From: Ruminiclostridium cellobioparum subsp. termitidis CT1112
GTDB lineage: Bacteria > Bacillota > Clostridia > Acetivibrionales > DSM-1351
NCBI RefSeq assembly: GCF_000350485.1
Contig: NZ_AORV01000022.1
Location: 97,838 to 161,837, forward strand
DNA: 64,000 nt
Direction of reading: 5' to 3'
Shown here: positions 35,688 through 44,963 of the stretch, piece after piece
How the letters are laid out: each line of letters begins with the position of its first letter
Numbering within the stretch: position 1 is the stretch's first letter
Program-made: the position numbers and the translations under genes
The notes under the pieces: generated by a model
Told to the model about the DNA's origin: nothing
Seen by the model: only the letters and a program-made list of their open reading frames with translations
Databases searched by the model: none

Positions 35688-36844
35688 TAGTCGACCCTTT
35701 CGTTTTCCAAGGCCTGCAGCCCATACTGCATGGCCAGGAAAAGTGTATCCCTTTTCTCCTGTGATCCTTCACCCTCCTGCAGGTCCAGAATTCTGCGGAC
35801 AAACTCTCCCTTTATACCCGGGTCTTCCAGGTAACACTCATATTCAAATTTGGCCGAGGTTTGATTTCTCAGCTTAATATAAAAACACCTGCTGTTTAAG
35901 GTTTCCTGGATATACCCAATATCAGGGGAATAATTTTTGCTGATGAATCCTGTAAGCGTTATTTTATAAAAATCAGTTTCCCTGAAGCTGAATTGACCCA
36001 CGCCGTCCATTTGTCCCACCAGACAGATCTTTTCAATAACCTCAGAATCGTCGGAGCAGCCGCTGATATTTACATCAATGTTGTGATAGTGCCTTGCGGC
36101 ATCCTCTATAAACCTTATGTCACACTGCTTTTTACAGTCTTCTGAAATACTTAAAAGCCCCTGCACATACCCATGTTCCCCTTCCTCGTCAAAACCCAAA
36201 GGTTCCGGACTTCCGGGGTTTACCATTACGGTGCTTTCATTTTTGAATTCACTGTAGCAGTGCATGTGCCCCAGGGCAATGTAGTCCATATTAAGTGATA
36301 ATAATTCCTTTGATGTTATGGAGTTATAATTATCCTCTTCAAAAGGCATATCAACCGTACCATGCAATAGCAGGATATTGAACCTTTCCCTTGCAATCTC
36401 CATCCCCGGAATTTGTTCCATATCCATTCTCACATTATTTTTAACACCCAGATTATAAATGCAGGTGTTATACTTTTCCAGATACAAAACCTGTTTCGAG
36501 TCCTCTAAAATATGCACATTACTACCCCATACAGTAGTTCTGTAAAAGGAATTTTCCCGCAGGAGGTCATGATTGCCCGGGATAATGACAATTTCGGTAT
36601 TATATATTTCAGTAAATAAATTTTTTATTTTAAGTATTGTAGAACCTTTAATATATTTATCTTCGAATAAGTCCCCGCTTATTATCAGAATATTTATGCC
36701 AGCCTCCTGGACCCTCTGTATAATTCTGCACAGACAGGACTCAAGTTCATTTCTTCTTTTGCAGGCTTTAGCTTCATCACCCAGGGAGGAGAAGGGTGCA
36801 TCAAGGTGAAGATCCGCCGTATGCAGGAAAGATACTTGTTTCAC
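35687..36844 (-). CDS. SbcD/Mre11-type exonuclease (YhaO-like)
   Basis: 385 residues. Calcineurin-like metallophosphoesterase motifs in order: H-T-A-D-L-H-L-D (8-15), I-S-G-D-L-F (about 57), G-N-H-D (about 91), L-L-H-G and G-H-M-H-C. It cuts DNA ends together with the ATPase that follows. Start is GTG at 36844 with AGAGGTGG upstream; this GTG is the centre of a parS-like 16-mer (36837-36852). Confidence 0.9.
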   Translation of the reverse strand: MKQVSFLHTADLHLDAPFSSLGDEAKACKRRNELESCLCRIIQRVQEAGINILIISGDLFEDKYIKGSTILKIKNLFTEIYNTEIVIIPGNHDLLRENSFYRTTVWGSNVHILEDSKQVLYLEKYNTCIYNLGVKNNVRMDMEQIPGMEIARERFNILLLHGTVDMPFEEDNYNSITSKELLSLNMDYIALGHMHCYSEFKNESTVMVNPGSPEPLGFDEEGEHGYVQGLLSISEDCKKQCDIRFIEDAARHYHNIDVNISGCSDDSEVIEKICLVGQMDGVGQFSFRETDFYKITLTGFISKNYSPDIGYIQETLNSRCFYIKLRNQTSAKFEYECYLEDPGIKGEFVRRILDLQEGEGSQEKRDTLFLAMQYGLQALENERVD

Positions 36845-36852
36845 GTGAAACC
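36837..36852. promoter_or_regulatory. parS-like ParB (Spo0J) binding site
   Basis: TGTTTCACGTGAAACC matches the Firmicutes parS consensus TGTTTCACGTGAAACA at 15 of 16 positions, with the full palindromic core TTTCACGTGAAA. It overlaps the GTG start codon of the SbcD-like gene. ParB loads at such sites, spreads, and recruits SMC for origin segregation. Confidence 0.75.
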
Positions 36853-36925
36853 ACCTCTCTGAAATTCCTATGGTATAAACAAGAACTTCCCGGCCAATTA
36901 CCCGGAAAGTCTTTTTATCTCATAC

Positions 36926-37309
36926 TTATTTAGTTATTGTCACATATGCAACTGCATATTCCCGGCAATGGGAAAGTGAGATTGATATACCCGAAGCTCC
37001 CAGTCCTTCATAGTATTTTTTTGCCCTTCCGTGAAGGATTACAAGAGGCTTGCCGTTTTGGTCATTGAGTATTTCTATTTCATTAAAAAGCGCATTTTCC
37101 CCTATTCCTGTGCCAAATGCCTTGGATACGGCTTCCTTCCCCGCAAACCTGGCCGCATAGCTCTGATATCTGGAAGCACCTTTACTTTCACAATATTTAA
37201 CCTCTTCAGGTGTAAAGACCCGTGCTGAAAATTTTTCTTTTATCCCATTATCCAATAAATCCTTAATTCTTTCTATTTCAATTATGTCCGTGCCTATAAG
37301 TAATTCCAC
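36926..37309 (-). CDS. acpS: Holo-[acyl-carrier-protein] synthase
   Basis: 127 residues from a GTG at 37309, chosen because GGAGG lies 5 nt before it (an ATG 4 codons upstream overlaps that RBS). Conserved I-G-T-D-I-I-E-I-E-R-I with Mg-binding Asp, and R-F-A-G-K-E-A-V-S-K-A-F with Glu. Transfers phosphopantetheine from CoA to ACP for fatty-acid synthesis. It follows the GAF-repeat gene by 35 bp, so may be read from the same message. Confidence 0.95.
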   Translation of the reverse strand: MELLIGTDIIEIERIKDLLDNGIKEKFSARVFTPEEVKYCESKGASRYQSYAARFAGKEAVSKAFGTGIGENALFNEIEILNDQNGKPLVILHGRAKKYYEGLGASGISISLSHCREYAVAYVTITK

Positions 37310-37344
37310 ACCAACCTCCATATTTTACTGCACCTTCTCTTATA

Positions 37345-39273
37345 TTACCTGTATAAATTGAAAAATTCTGCGAAACTTTTGAAATTTGTTCCCAGCTTCA
37401 TTTTCCTTATAAAGAGTTTTTTGCCTTTTGTATATTTTTCTATTCTCTCTTCAAGTTCCCTGTCATCAATATTTTCAATAATAAATATATTATTTGAGGA
37501 AAAGGGATAGAGCTTATTGAAGCTTTCCTTCAAACTGTCAATAATCCCACTGCTCTTAAACAATGAACCTTCTTCATCTATTATCTGAACAACTGTCAAA
37601 TCCAGATTGTATTCAATGGCTTGCTTAATTTCCTCTTTCAAATCACTTTTAAATATCTCAATATAGTTAGGCAGCATAAATCTCTGCTGCAGCTGCATCA
37701 TAAGAAGGTTGTTCAAAACAGGCGCAATACTTCCTGCTATTGTTTCAAGGATCAGCATGTTCTCCTCATTATCCAGCTGAATATCGTCATATTTAAATAC
37801 GGCCATAAGCCCAAGTATTTCAATATCCATCATATCAATGTAGACAGGTATCAGCAGCACACCCTGGGCCTCACCGATTTCAGCAGCCAGGCTTTCTCCA
37901 ACATAATCCGCAAGGTTCTGCTGCCCCATGGCAAAAACTGTGTCCCCCTCGAATATCCTCTTCCATTTCTTATTTGGAGTAATAACCTTTTTAGTGCAGT
38001 TATCAAGGTTGATGGTACTTGCCATTTCAAATTCGTTTGTCTCCTTCTTATAAAGGCAAAAGGCTCCTTTTGAAGTGTTAAAGGATATCTGGAGGGTTTT
38101 GGTGCAGGTCTCCAGCAATGTTTCCATCCTTATGGAACTGCTTATATTTTTGGTCAAACTGTTCAAGGAAATAAGCTTGTCCAGCTTTTTTTGAATAAGC
38201 GCCTTCTGCTCGTTTACAAGCCCGAAATGCATGGCATTGCTTAATGCAGTATAGGTTGATGAAGCCAGACTTTCTATCAGCTCGAATATCCCCGAGCTAT
38301 ATTCGCCGCCTGTGACTGTTTCACTTAAAGTAACCAATCCCAGCAGCTGGCTCTGCTTTAAAATCAGCACCGCATATTTTGCCTCCAACTGTTCCAATTG
38401 GGCAGAGGCTCCGTCAAACAGGCTGTTCAAATATTCACGGTCTTCCGCTTTTCCCAGGTCTATGATGACTTTATTCTGATCGATACCGGCACTTTTGCTG
38501 AGCTCCAGGTTTATATGAGCATCCTTCGTTTTATAAAAAACATCCTTATAGGACTTCAAAACAAACTTTTCAGACTTTTCGTCAAAAAGGACAAAGCCGG
38601 TTATCTTACTGCGGGTGAGCTCGGAAAAAACATCTACCGAAATGCTGTAAAGAACATCCATGCGAAGCTCGCTTAAAAGAATCTTTGAGGATTGGTTTAT
38701 GGCAAAAAGATTAAAGATTTTCTCATCCAATTCAGAATTTACCTTTGCCAGTTTTTCATACCTGCTGAAATTTTCCAATGCATTATTGATGAGCCTCATT
38801 AATGCTTCCGAAATTATAAAGTCGTCTTCTCCTATACTCTTGTTATAAAATAATATAAAACCATATAAATTCCCTTCAATTATCAAGGGGACAGCGGCAT
38901 TTACCGCCAGAGCATCAATAATTTCAGGATCAAAGAATTTAATTATTTTCTCACGTTCATATAATATATTACCATTGAAGGTTGCCAGGTTTCCAAGCTC
39001 TGTCGTCACAGGTATTTTTACAATTTTCTTTGTAATACCCTTAACTTTTTTTATATAATACCCATCGTTTTCATAAACAAATATCGCCGAACTGTCAACC
39101 AAAAGCAGCTCATTTATGAAATCAAAAGCAGCATCTATTATCTGCTCAAATACAAGCTTTTGCGAAAAATAATCTATTGCCTGAACCAAACCCGTATATC
39201 TATACAGTTTTGCAGAAATGATCTCGTCTTTTTTCTCATCTTCTATGCGTTGCAGTATTGATTGATACCTCAT
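37345..39273 (-). CDS. Cytoplasmic protein with repeated GAF-like domains, no output domain
   Basis: 642 residues, no membrane span. I see three GAF-like units at about 30-175, 195-345 and 370-540 (each with the VPLIIEG.L.GFI or ILGLMAVFK-type strand), joined by helices, then a C-terminal stretch of about 100 residues without a recognised kinase, cyclase or EAL motif. GGGGGTAAG precedes the ATG. It follows a FapA-like gene by 42 bp, so the two likely act together. Ligand and output unknown. Confidence 0.6.
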   Translation of the reverse strand: MRYQSILQRIEDEKKDEIISAKLYRYTGLVQAIDYFSQKLVFEQIIDAAFDFINELLLVDSSAIFVYENDGYYIKKVKGITKKIVKIPVTTELGNLATFNGNILYEREKIIKFFDPEIIDALAVNAAVPLIIEGNLYGFILFYNKSIGEDDFIISEALMRLINNALENFSRYEKLAKVNSELDEKIFNLFAINQSSKILLSELRMDVLYSISVDVFSELTRSKITGFVLFDEKSEKFVLKSYKDVFYKTKDAHINLELSKSAGIDQNKVIIDLGKAEDREYLNSLFDGASAQLEQLEAKYAVLILKQSQLLGLVTLSETVTGGEYSSGIFELIESLASSTYTALSNAMHFGLVNEQKALIQKKLDKLISLNSLTKNISSSIRMETLLETCTKTLQISFNTSKGAFCLYKKETNEFEMASTINLDNCTKKVITPNKKWKRIFEGDTVFAMGQQNLADYVGESLAAEIGEAQGVLLIPVYIDMMDIEILGLMAVFKYDDIQLDNEENMLILETIAGSIAPVLNNLLMMQLQQRFMLPNYIEIFKSDLKEEIKQAIEYNLDLTVVQIIDEEGSLFKSSGIIDSLKESFNKLYPFSSNNIFIIENIDDRELEERIEKYTKGKKLFIRKMKLGTNFKSFAEFFNLYR

Positions 39274-39315
39274 ATGGCTTACCCCCTAAGTTATGCTTTA
39301 TAGTTGAAAATGTCA

Positions 39316-40893
39316 CTACAGCTCTTTGATTTCTCCTTCATGGTAATAATACGTAACTCTTAGTACGGATTTCTGAATTTCTTTCTGGATTCTCCTTATT
39401 TCCAGCATTGTATTTGGGAAGGCCTTTTTTAGAATTGAAATTTCACCCTCACCCTTGGCTTTTAAATAATTAATCATATTCCGTTTATTTTCTTCTACTT
39501 CGGTGAGTGCTGACTTGAAAGAATTGTATTTTTCGTTTATACTGTCAAACTGGTCTTTACGTACCTGTCCATTGTCATAAAGATTTACAAATATTGATAA
39601 CTGCTGTTTATATTTATTGATTTCTGCTTTTAAAACCTCGACTTTATTATTCAGTTCATCCAGGATATTTTTATATTCATTTCTGTCAAAGCCTTTAACG
39701 CAGACATTTGTTCTTTTTTCACTGGAGGAACCCATAATTGCCGAAACTACTCTTATGTGGGCATTAATATTCCCGCCGATTATTTGACCCTTCATGGAAT
39801 CCAAAATAACTTCCTTGGCCGTTATTGTACTGTTCAGGCAATAAAAACCCACATGTACGCTCCCATCGCAAATTATCTCGGCATCGGCTATATATTTAAG
39901 ATACAGGTTCTTTTTGCACCTTATGGTGGTCTTTCCTCTTCCTGCTATTCCGCCTTTTATGTATATACTTCCCTCTGAGCTGCTGATTTCTTTTACGTTT
40001 CCTACACCGTACTCACCCAGTATCTCTATATCCTTTGTAGAGGCCACCGAGTAATTGTCTTCCACCGTTCCTTTTACGGTAAGGTATCCGTCGAAATCAA
40101 CATTGCCCGTTTTAACGCCGATATTCTCTTTTATTTCCAGATGATTTGATACCCCTACGCTGTCTCCCTCGAAGAAAACAGCCCCTGTCCGTAATGCGTA
40201 AAGGGTTGATTTATTTTCTTCCACAACTTCTTTAACAGTTTTTTTATCATACAGCAGGGGATAATTCTTGCCCGGCATTGTCTTAAGAGTTGTGCCCTTT
40301 ACCGTCTTTCCCTCCCTGCCCGGTGTTGCATGGATTTTTTCCCCGAGCCAGGCTCCCTTTTGGACCATATTGATCAAATTTAACTCATAATGATCAACAT
40401 TACCGTCCTCTTTTATTTCGGGCTTGACTTCTTTTAACTGATAATATGAATTCTGAGAATCCCTTCCCGGCTCGGGCAGCAGACCCTCGGCAATCAGTAT
40501 GGGTTTTCCCATATATAAATTTAAAAGGGCCTCCTTCCTGATTCCGTAGACGACACCCTTTTCATTCAATTTAGCTATGATTTCTTTTATTAATTCCGGA
40601 CTCTCAAGCTCATTCCGGTTTACGTTCAATGTCATAAAAGCTTTTAATCCGTCACCCGATACGTCCACAACTATTCTTTCCTTTGATAGGGCGAATTTGC
40701 GAGACGGCTGCGGAGCAAGGACCAAAGCTTCTTTTATTACATTGAAATTATTTATTTGTATTTCAGGGTGTGCACCGATAATTTTATTGAATTCATCTAC
40801 ATTTAAACCCTTCTTAAAGGATTGCAGATAAAATCCATCCCAACGCCTGGTTATTTCTATAAAAGGAGAAGAATAAATAGTAGTACTTTCCAT
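39316..40893 (-). CDS. FapA-type (DUF342) polymer-like protein
   Basis: 525 residues. The central part (about 195-390) is the right-handed beta-helix of FapA/DUF342 (successive strands such as VKTGNVDFDGYLTVKGTVEDN and KEISSSEGSIYIKGGIAGRG are cut here for length), followed by a coiled coil (about 405-500). B. subtilis relatives sit in flagellar or sporulation-linked operons. GAGGGG precedes the ATG. Flagellar genes are not in the window, so a role in that process is not supported by context; the next gene is a GAF-repeat protein. Confidence 0.8.
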   Translation of the reverse strand: MESTTIYSSPFIEITRRWDGFYLQSFKKGLNVDEFNKIIGAHPEIQINNFNVIKEALVLAPQPSRKFALSKERIVVDVSGDGLKAFMTLNVNRNELESPELIKEIIAKLNEKGVVYGIRKEALLNLYMGKPILIAEGLLPEPGRDSQNSYYQLKEVKPEIKEDGNVDHYELNLINMVQKGAWLGEKIHATPGREGKTVKGTTLKTMPGKNYPLLYDKKTVKEVVEENKSTLYALRTGAVFFEGDSVGVSNHLEIKENIGVKTGNVDFDGYLTVKGTVEDNYSVASTKDIEILGEYGVGNVKEISSSEGSIYIKGGIAGRGKTTIRCKKNLYLKYIADAEIICDGSVHVGFYCLNSTITAKEVILDSMKGQIIGGNINAHIRVVSAIMGSSSEKRTNVCVKGFDRNEYKNILDELNNKVEVLKAEINKYKQQLSIFVNLYDNGQVRKDQFDSINEKYNSFKSALTEVEENKRNMINYLKAKGEGEISILKKAFPNTMLEIRRIQKEIQKSVLRVTYYYHEGEIKEL

Positions 40894-40956
40894 GGGTAAG
40901 CCCCCTCAGATTGTGTAGATTCATACAAGGTGAGTATGTCGTTATATTATGGTTTA

Positions 40957-41781
40957 TTACATTCTGATCTGATTGCGCCTTCTTTCCTGTAATACATTAT
41001 CAAGTGCGGTAGCTTCATTAACTGCTGTTTCCAGTTTTTCAACCATCTCTTCCGATTCAATGCTTGAAACAATTTGATGCTTGAACATGCTTAGCATGCT
41101 CTCTATATAATCCAGCCTGGCATGGATTCTTTCAAGCTCATTTTTTTCATCCTTGACCCTGTTGATTACCTGTTCATCCATTTCAATAATGCTCTTGACA
41201 TCGTCATATGTTCTGTCATCCTTCATAAAGTTAAGCTTCCTGCGGTTTGCATTTATTTTATTCATCAAATCGCTTATGTTTATTTCAGACAGTTCCTTGC
41301 TTCTTATGGAATAATTCGTCATTAATCTGGTATACGAGATAACGAGATTAAGACTCTTTTCCACTATCTTTTCCTTGAGATAGCTGTAGTCGTCTCCTCT
41401 TTTCAAGGAGTTGAATATATCATCCTTGTCCTGCATTATTTTCCTGAGTTTCTGCCTTTGGATAGGAGAAGCATAGTTTCTTGTCTGGGACGACAATCTC
41501 GAACATTCCCTGTTCAGCCTGTTTATTTCTCTTTTCTTCTCTTTTCGCTGCATTTCTTCCTTGAAGTTGCTGCTAAACATACTCTGGATTACAAGAGCAA
41601 CATAAAGCAACGCTCCTGTACCATATGCACCGGTGGCAAGCGTGTTAATGTCAATACCGCTAATGTTTGTACCCTGAAGATCGGGAGCACTGCTGATCAA
41701 AAATACAAGTGCACACCAAAAAATCAAAGTAGTAATATTTCTAAATCTGAATACTGCACTATAAAATAAATTCCCGTTCAT
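40957..41781 (-). CDS. Membrane protein with two spans and long coiled coil
   Basis: 274 residues from the ATG at 41781 (GAGG 7 nt upstream). Two membrane spans near the N-terminus (about 12-32 and 48-70), then about 200 residues of heptad-rich helix (MQRKEKKREINRLNRE, later IIEMDEQVINRVKDEKNELE). No family recognised. It lies downstream of pspA and a GNAT gene in a run of same-strand genes, so it may tether or sense for the PspA/AAA pair (inference). Confidence 0.55.
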   Translation of the reverse strand: MNGNLFYSAVFRFRNITTLIFWCALVFLISSAPDLQGTNISGIDINTLATGAYGTGALLYVALVIQSMFSSNFKEEMQRKEKKREINRLNRECSRLSSQTRNYASPIQRQKLRKIMQDKDDIFNSLKRGDDYSYLKEKIVEKSLNLVISYTRLMTNYSIRSKELSEINISDLMNKINANRRKLNFMKDDRTYDDVKSIIEMDEQVINRVKDEKNELERIHARLDYIESMLSMFKHQIVSSIESEEMVEKLETAVNEATALDNVLQERRRNQIRM

Positions 41782-41844
41782 AACATTCCTCATTTCACCG
41801 TTATAGCAGTGTAGCAAAAATTAATGAAAATCTATCAGTCTCCT

Positions 41845-42348
41845 CTACAGCAGGTACTGATAAAATAAACAATCCAAATATCTTCCAAATTTATAGCCTG
41901 TTTCCTTTAAATGCCCGCACAGCTCAAAGCCGTACTTTTCATGCATTTTTATGCTAACCTCATTATCTGAAGTGATGCAGGAAATTATTGCATGAAAGCT
42001 TTTTTCCCTGCCGGCCTCGATTACCGCCCGCATTAATTCATTGCCTATACCCCTTCTTTGATAATCAGGATGGATATATACCGACAACTCGCAGGTATCC
42101 TTATACCCCTCTTTGGCCTTGAATTCGGACAGACAGGCATAACCTGCAACACAACCCTCCAGTTCATAGACAATCAAAGGATGCCTGTGATTGTAATGGG
42201 AGAACCAAACAGCTCTTTGTTCCACAGTTTGAGGGTTAATATCAAATGAGGCAGTTGTATTTTCAACCGCCCAATTGTATATCTCTGTAATTACAGGTAA
42301 ATCAGTCTCGTTTGCCGTACGTATAAGTTCTCCCATTTTAACATCCAT
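41845..42348 (-). CDS. GNAT acetyltransferase, phosphinothricin acetyltransferase type
   Basis: 167 residues. Starts with R-T-A-N-E-T-D-L-P-V-I-T-E-I-Y and has the acetyl-CoA loop YQRRGIGNELMRA (about 95-107), as in the pat/YncA group that acetylates phosphinothricin, methionine sulfone or small amino compounds. Either ATG at 42348 or 42336 may start it. It lies 34 bp after pspA. Native substrate unknown. Confidence 0.85.
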   Translation of the reverse strand: MDVKMGELIRTANETDLPVITEIYNWAVENTTASFDINPQTVEQRAVWFSHYNHRHPLIVYELEGCVAGYACLSEFKAKEGYKDTCELSVYIHPDYQRRGIGNELMRAVIEAGREKSFHAIISCITSDNEVSIKMHEKYGFELCGHLKETGYKFGRYLDCLFYQYLL

Positions 42349-42382
42349 TCCCCAAGTATAAGTTTAAGTTTGATTTATTTTA

Positions 42383-43114
42383 TTAATTTGAAGCCTTATT
42401 TTCGGTTTTTTCCTTTACCTCAAAACCGCCGTTATCTCCGCCGAGCATTGCCTCAGCCCTGGCTCTCGCTCTGTCTCTTGCCGAATTCATATCAAGTCTC
42501 TTCAGCTTCATATCAATATTGTCATTATTAAGAGATTCAACAGCATTTGCTCTTGCAGTCTTTTTATTGACTATTTCACGGGCTCTGTCAAGGTTGTCGT
42601 TGACACTGCCCACACGGCTGTTCTTAGAGGTATATTGCGCATTGACAGAATTGATGTTTTCGCGGAGATTTGCCATTTTAGCCTGTGACTTGAGAGTTTT
42701 AAGCTCGTTAAGCTTGGCATTCATTTCAGACTCAAATATCTTATAATCTTCACGTATTTTCTCAACCTGAATCATTGCATTCTCATAAGTGGCCTTATGG
42801 GTCTCAAATACTGTCTGATATTCCTCTTCCTGAACGAGAAGTTCCACAAGCAGCTCCTTGTCTCCGGTTCTGGAAGCAGATTCCACTCTTGCCTTTATGG
42901 CATTGAGATTTCTTTCCGCGTTTTTCATTTCTATTTTTATCATTTCAGCACTTGTCTGGATTTCAATTATCTGGTGCTCGGCCTCACGTCTTGCCTTGTC
43001 AATCTGGTTTTTAATATCTTCAAACAATGCTTCCGGATTTCTCTCTTCCAATCCTCCGACAAATAATCCGAAAAATCCTCTGAACATCTGTCCAAGCCTG
43101 CTAAATAAGCCCAT
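42383..43114 (-). CDS. pspA: PspA/IM30 envelope-stress protein
   Basis: 243 residues, mostly alpha-helical. The N-terminal amphipathic helix (M-G-L-F-S-R-L-G-Q-M-F-R-G-F) and helical ESCRT-III-like core fit PspA/Vipp1, which assembles on damaged membrane. The tail (about 215-243) is Gly and charge rich (MLGGDNGGFEVKEK). AAGGAGG precedes the ATG. The AAA ATPase gene lies 126 bp upstream on the same strand, a recurrent PspA partner. Confidence 0.9.
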   Translation of the reverse strand: MGLFSRLGQMFRGFFGLFVGGLEERNPEALFEDIKNQIDKARREAEHQIIEIQTSAEMIKIEMKNAERNLNAIKARVESASRTGDKELLVELLVQEEEYQTVFETHKATYENAMIQVEKIREDYKIFESEMNAKLNELKTLKSQAKMANLRENINSVNAQYTSKNSRVGSVNDNLDRAREIVNKKTARANAVESLNNDNIDMKLKRLDMNSARDRARARAEAMLGGDNGGFEVKEKTENKASN

Positions 43115-43240
43115 TACACTTCCTCCTTAAAATTTGATAATGTCTTTTATAAGTTTATTTATAATTTCAAATATTCAATACTTTAAATTTATAATAAAAA
43201 GCTGCTAAAGTAAATATCCTTTTAACATTATTATAAATAT

Positions 43241-44854
43241 TTATGCCTGTTTTGACACTTTTTCAAATCTTCCCCAATACCTCTTGGGAAGCAGGTCTAT
43301 ATCGTCACATTCAGCCAACGCCAATTCCGTCATAAATTCAATATCCTGTGTACTGGGCCTGCACTTTTTCAGTGCCTCCTTCAGAATGGGCCCTGTTATC
43401 ACGGGGTGTTCCTCTTTTTTGTTGCAGGCCAGCTCATAAGCTTTTCTTACCACAGTGTCTATCTCTGCTCCTGTATAGTTTTCGGCAAGCTTTGAGAAGG
43501 GCAGGAAATCCTGAATATTTGTAGCAATGCCATATTTGTTAATAACTATCTTGAAGATTTGAGCCCTCTCCTCCTGTTCAGGCAGAAGCACAGGTATTTT
43601 TTTGTCAAACCTTCCCGCTCTCTTCAGCGCGGCGTCAAGCAGGTCGGGTCTGTTGGTGGCTGCTATGAATATAATTCTTCCCCTATTATTTGTATTACCG
43701 GTGAACTGTAAAAATTCGCTGAAAATATTTCTGCTAACGCCGCTGTCCCCGGATTCTCCTCTTCTGAAAGCGGTGTCTATCTCATCCACAAAAACAATAA
43801 CAGGTTCCTGGGATTTGGCACCCAGCAAACACTTTTTGAAATTCTTTTCACTTTCACCCACGTACTGTCCCAGTATCCTGGACATATCTATCTTCACGCA
43901 ATTAAACCCGCTGGATTTGGCCAGAGCTTCTACCAACAGGGTTTTACCGGTACCCGACGGCCCACATAAAAGTATTCCCATCGGAACTCTCCTTGAGTCG
44001 CCTCTTCTGACGGGTTCGATAATATTTTTAGTCAGATAGGCCTTGGCAGCATCCATACCGCCAAGATCATCAAAATCTATTTCGGGATATATGAATTCAA
44101 GCACATCTCCGTATTCCTTCTGCAGGACATCGTGCTTTTTCTGTTTGATGAATTCGAAGGTAATGGGCACCCCTTCGGCTTCAGCCTTCAGCTTTATATC
44201 CTTGATGCTCTTTCTGTTAAGTCCCGAGGACAGCTTTGCGAATTCCTCCAGGGAGATCCCGGAGTGGGCTGTTTTGTCCTCCAGAAGATAACTGATATAA
44301 TCTTTTCTCTCTGCTTCACCGGGCAGCTCCACCAATATCGGCTCAATACGGTAGGCCGGCTTCAGAAACTCCCTGCTGATGTCCGCAAGGTTGTCGGACA
44401 GCATGAATATGGTGCTTCCCACCGAGGATATCCGTGGATTGACCGACCATTCGGACAGCCATATCAGTGCCATTCTTTCTTCGAGGGTCATGCTTCCCAG
44501 ATCGCCGGCCGGCACGATTTTTTCGGCATGGTCAATAAACAGTGCCATTTTGGTGTTCCGGAGAGCCATATCTATAAAAGGAAATATCTTGGACGGCATG
44601 GACCTGAAAAGATTTGAAACCTCATTCCCGGTGATCATGTTGAATTCCCGTTCCATTGAAGGTTCCAGAAAAGTCAGTCCCCTTGATATATCATAAAAAG
44701 CAACTATCCCGAAATTTCTCTGTTTTATAAACTCATCATCCAGGTATCTGAATATGTTCCTGCTGTTATCCATCAGATCCTTTACATTAAAATAAAACAA
44801 AAATTCATGTGATATTCCGGATTTATATTTTGACAAAAATTCATTGAACCACAT
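43241..44854 (-). CDS. AAA+ ATPase, Ycf46 type
   Basis: 537 residues. The C-terminal AAA module is complete: Walker A GPSGTGKT 298-305, Walker B V-I-V-F-V-D357-E358-I-D, sensor N401 and arginine finger motif KRAGRFD with R415. The first 250 residues look like a degenerate AAA module: there is a Walker-B-like A-L-F-I-D108-H-A but no Walker A. This two-module layout is that of cyanobacterial and plastid Ycf46. A remodeller for PspA assemblies encoded next door is the most likely role (inference). No clear RBS was judged. Confidence 0.85.
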   Translation of the reverse strand: MWFNEFLSKYKSGISHEFLFYFNVKDLMDNSRNIFRYLDDEFIKQRNFGIVAFYDISRGLTFLEPSMEREFNMITGNEVSNLFRSMPSKIFPFIDMALRNTKMALFIDHAEKIVPAGDLGSMTLEERMALIWLSEWSVNPRISSVGSTIFMLSDNLADISREFLKPAYRIEPILVELPGEAERKDYISYLLEDKTAHSGISLEEFAKLSSGLNRKSIKDIKLKAEAEGVPITFEFIKQKKHDVLQKEYGDVLEFIYPEIDFDDLGGMDAAKAYLTKNIIEPVRRGDSRRVPMGILLCGPSGTGKTLLVEALAKSSGFNCVKIDMSRILGQYVGESEKNFKKCLLGAKSQEPVIVFVDEIDTAFRRGESGDSGVSRNIFSEFLQFTGNTNNRGRIIFIAATNRPDLLDAALKRAGRFDKKIPVLLPEQEERAQIFKIVINKYGIATNIQDFLPFSKLAENYTGAEIDTVVRKAYELACNKKEEHPVITGPILKEALKKCRPSTQDIEFMTELALAECDDIDLLPKRYWGRFEKVSKQA

Positions 44855-44963
44855 ATATTATCCTTTTCCAGTTTGCATTTTTTATTTTATTATTATAATA
44901 ATTATATACAAAAAAACAAAAAAAGTCTGCTAATAGTAAGGTTAAACATTTGTTATTTATTTA

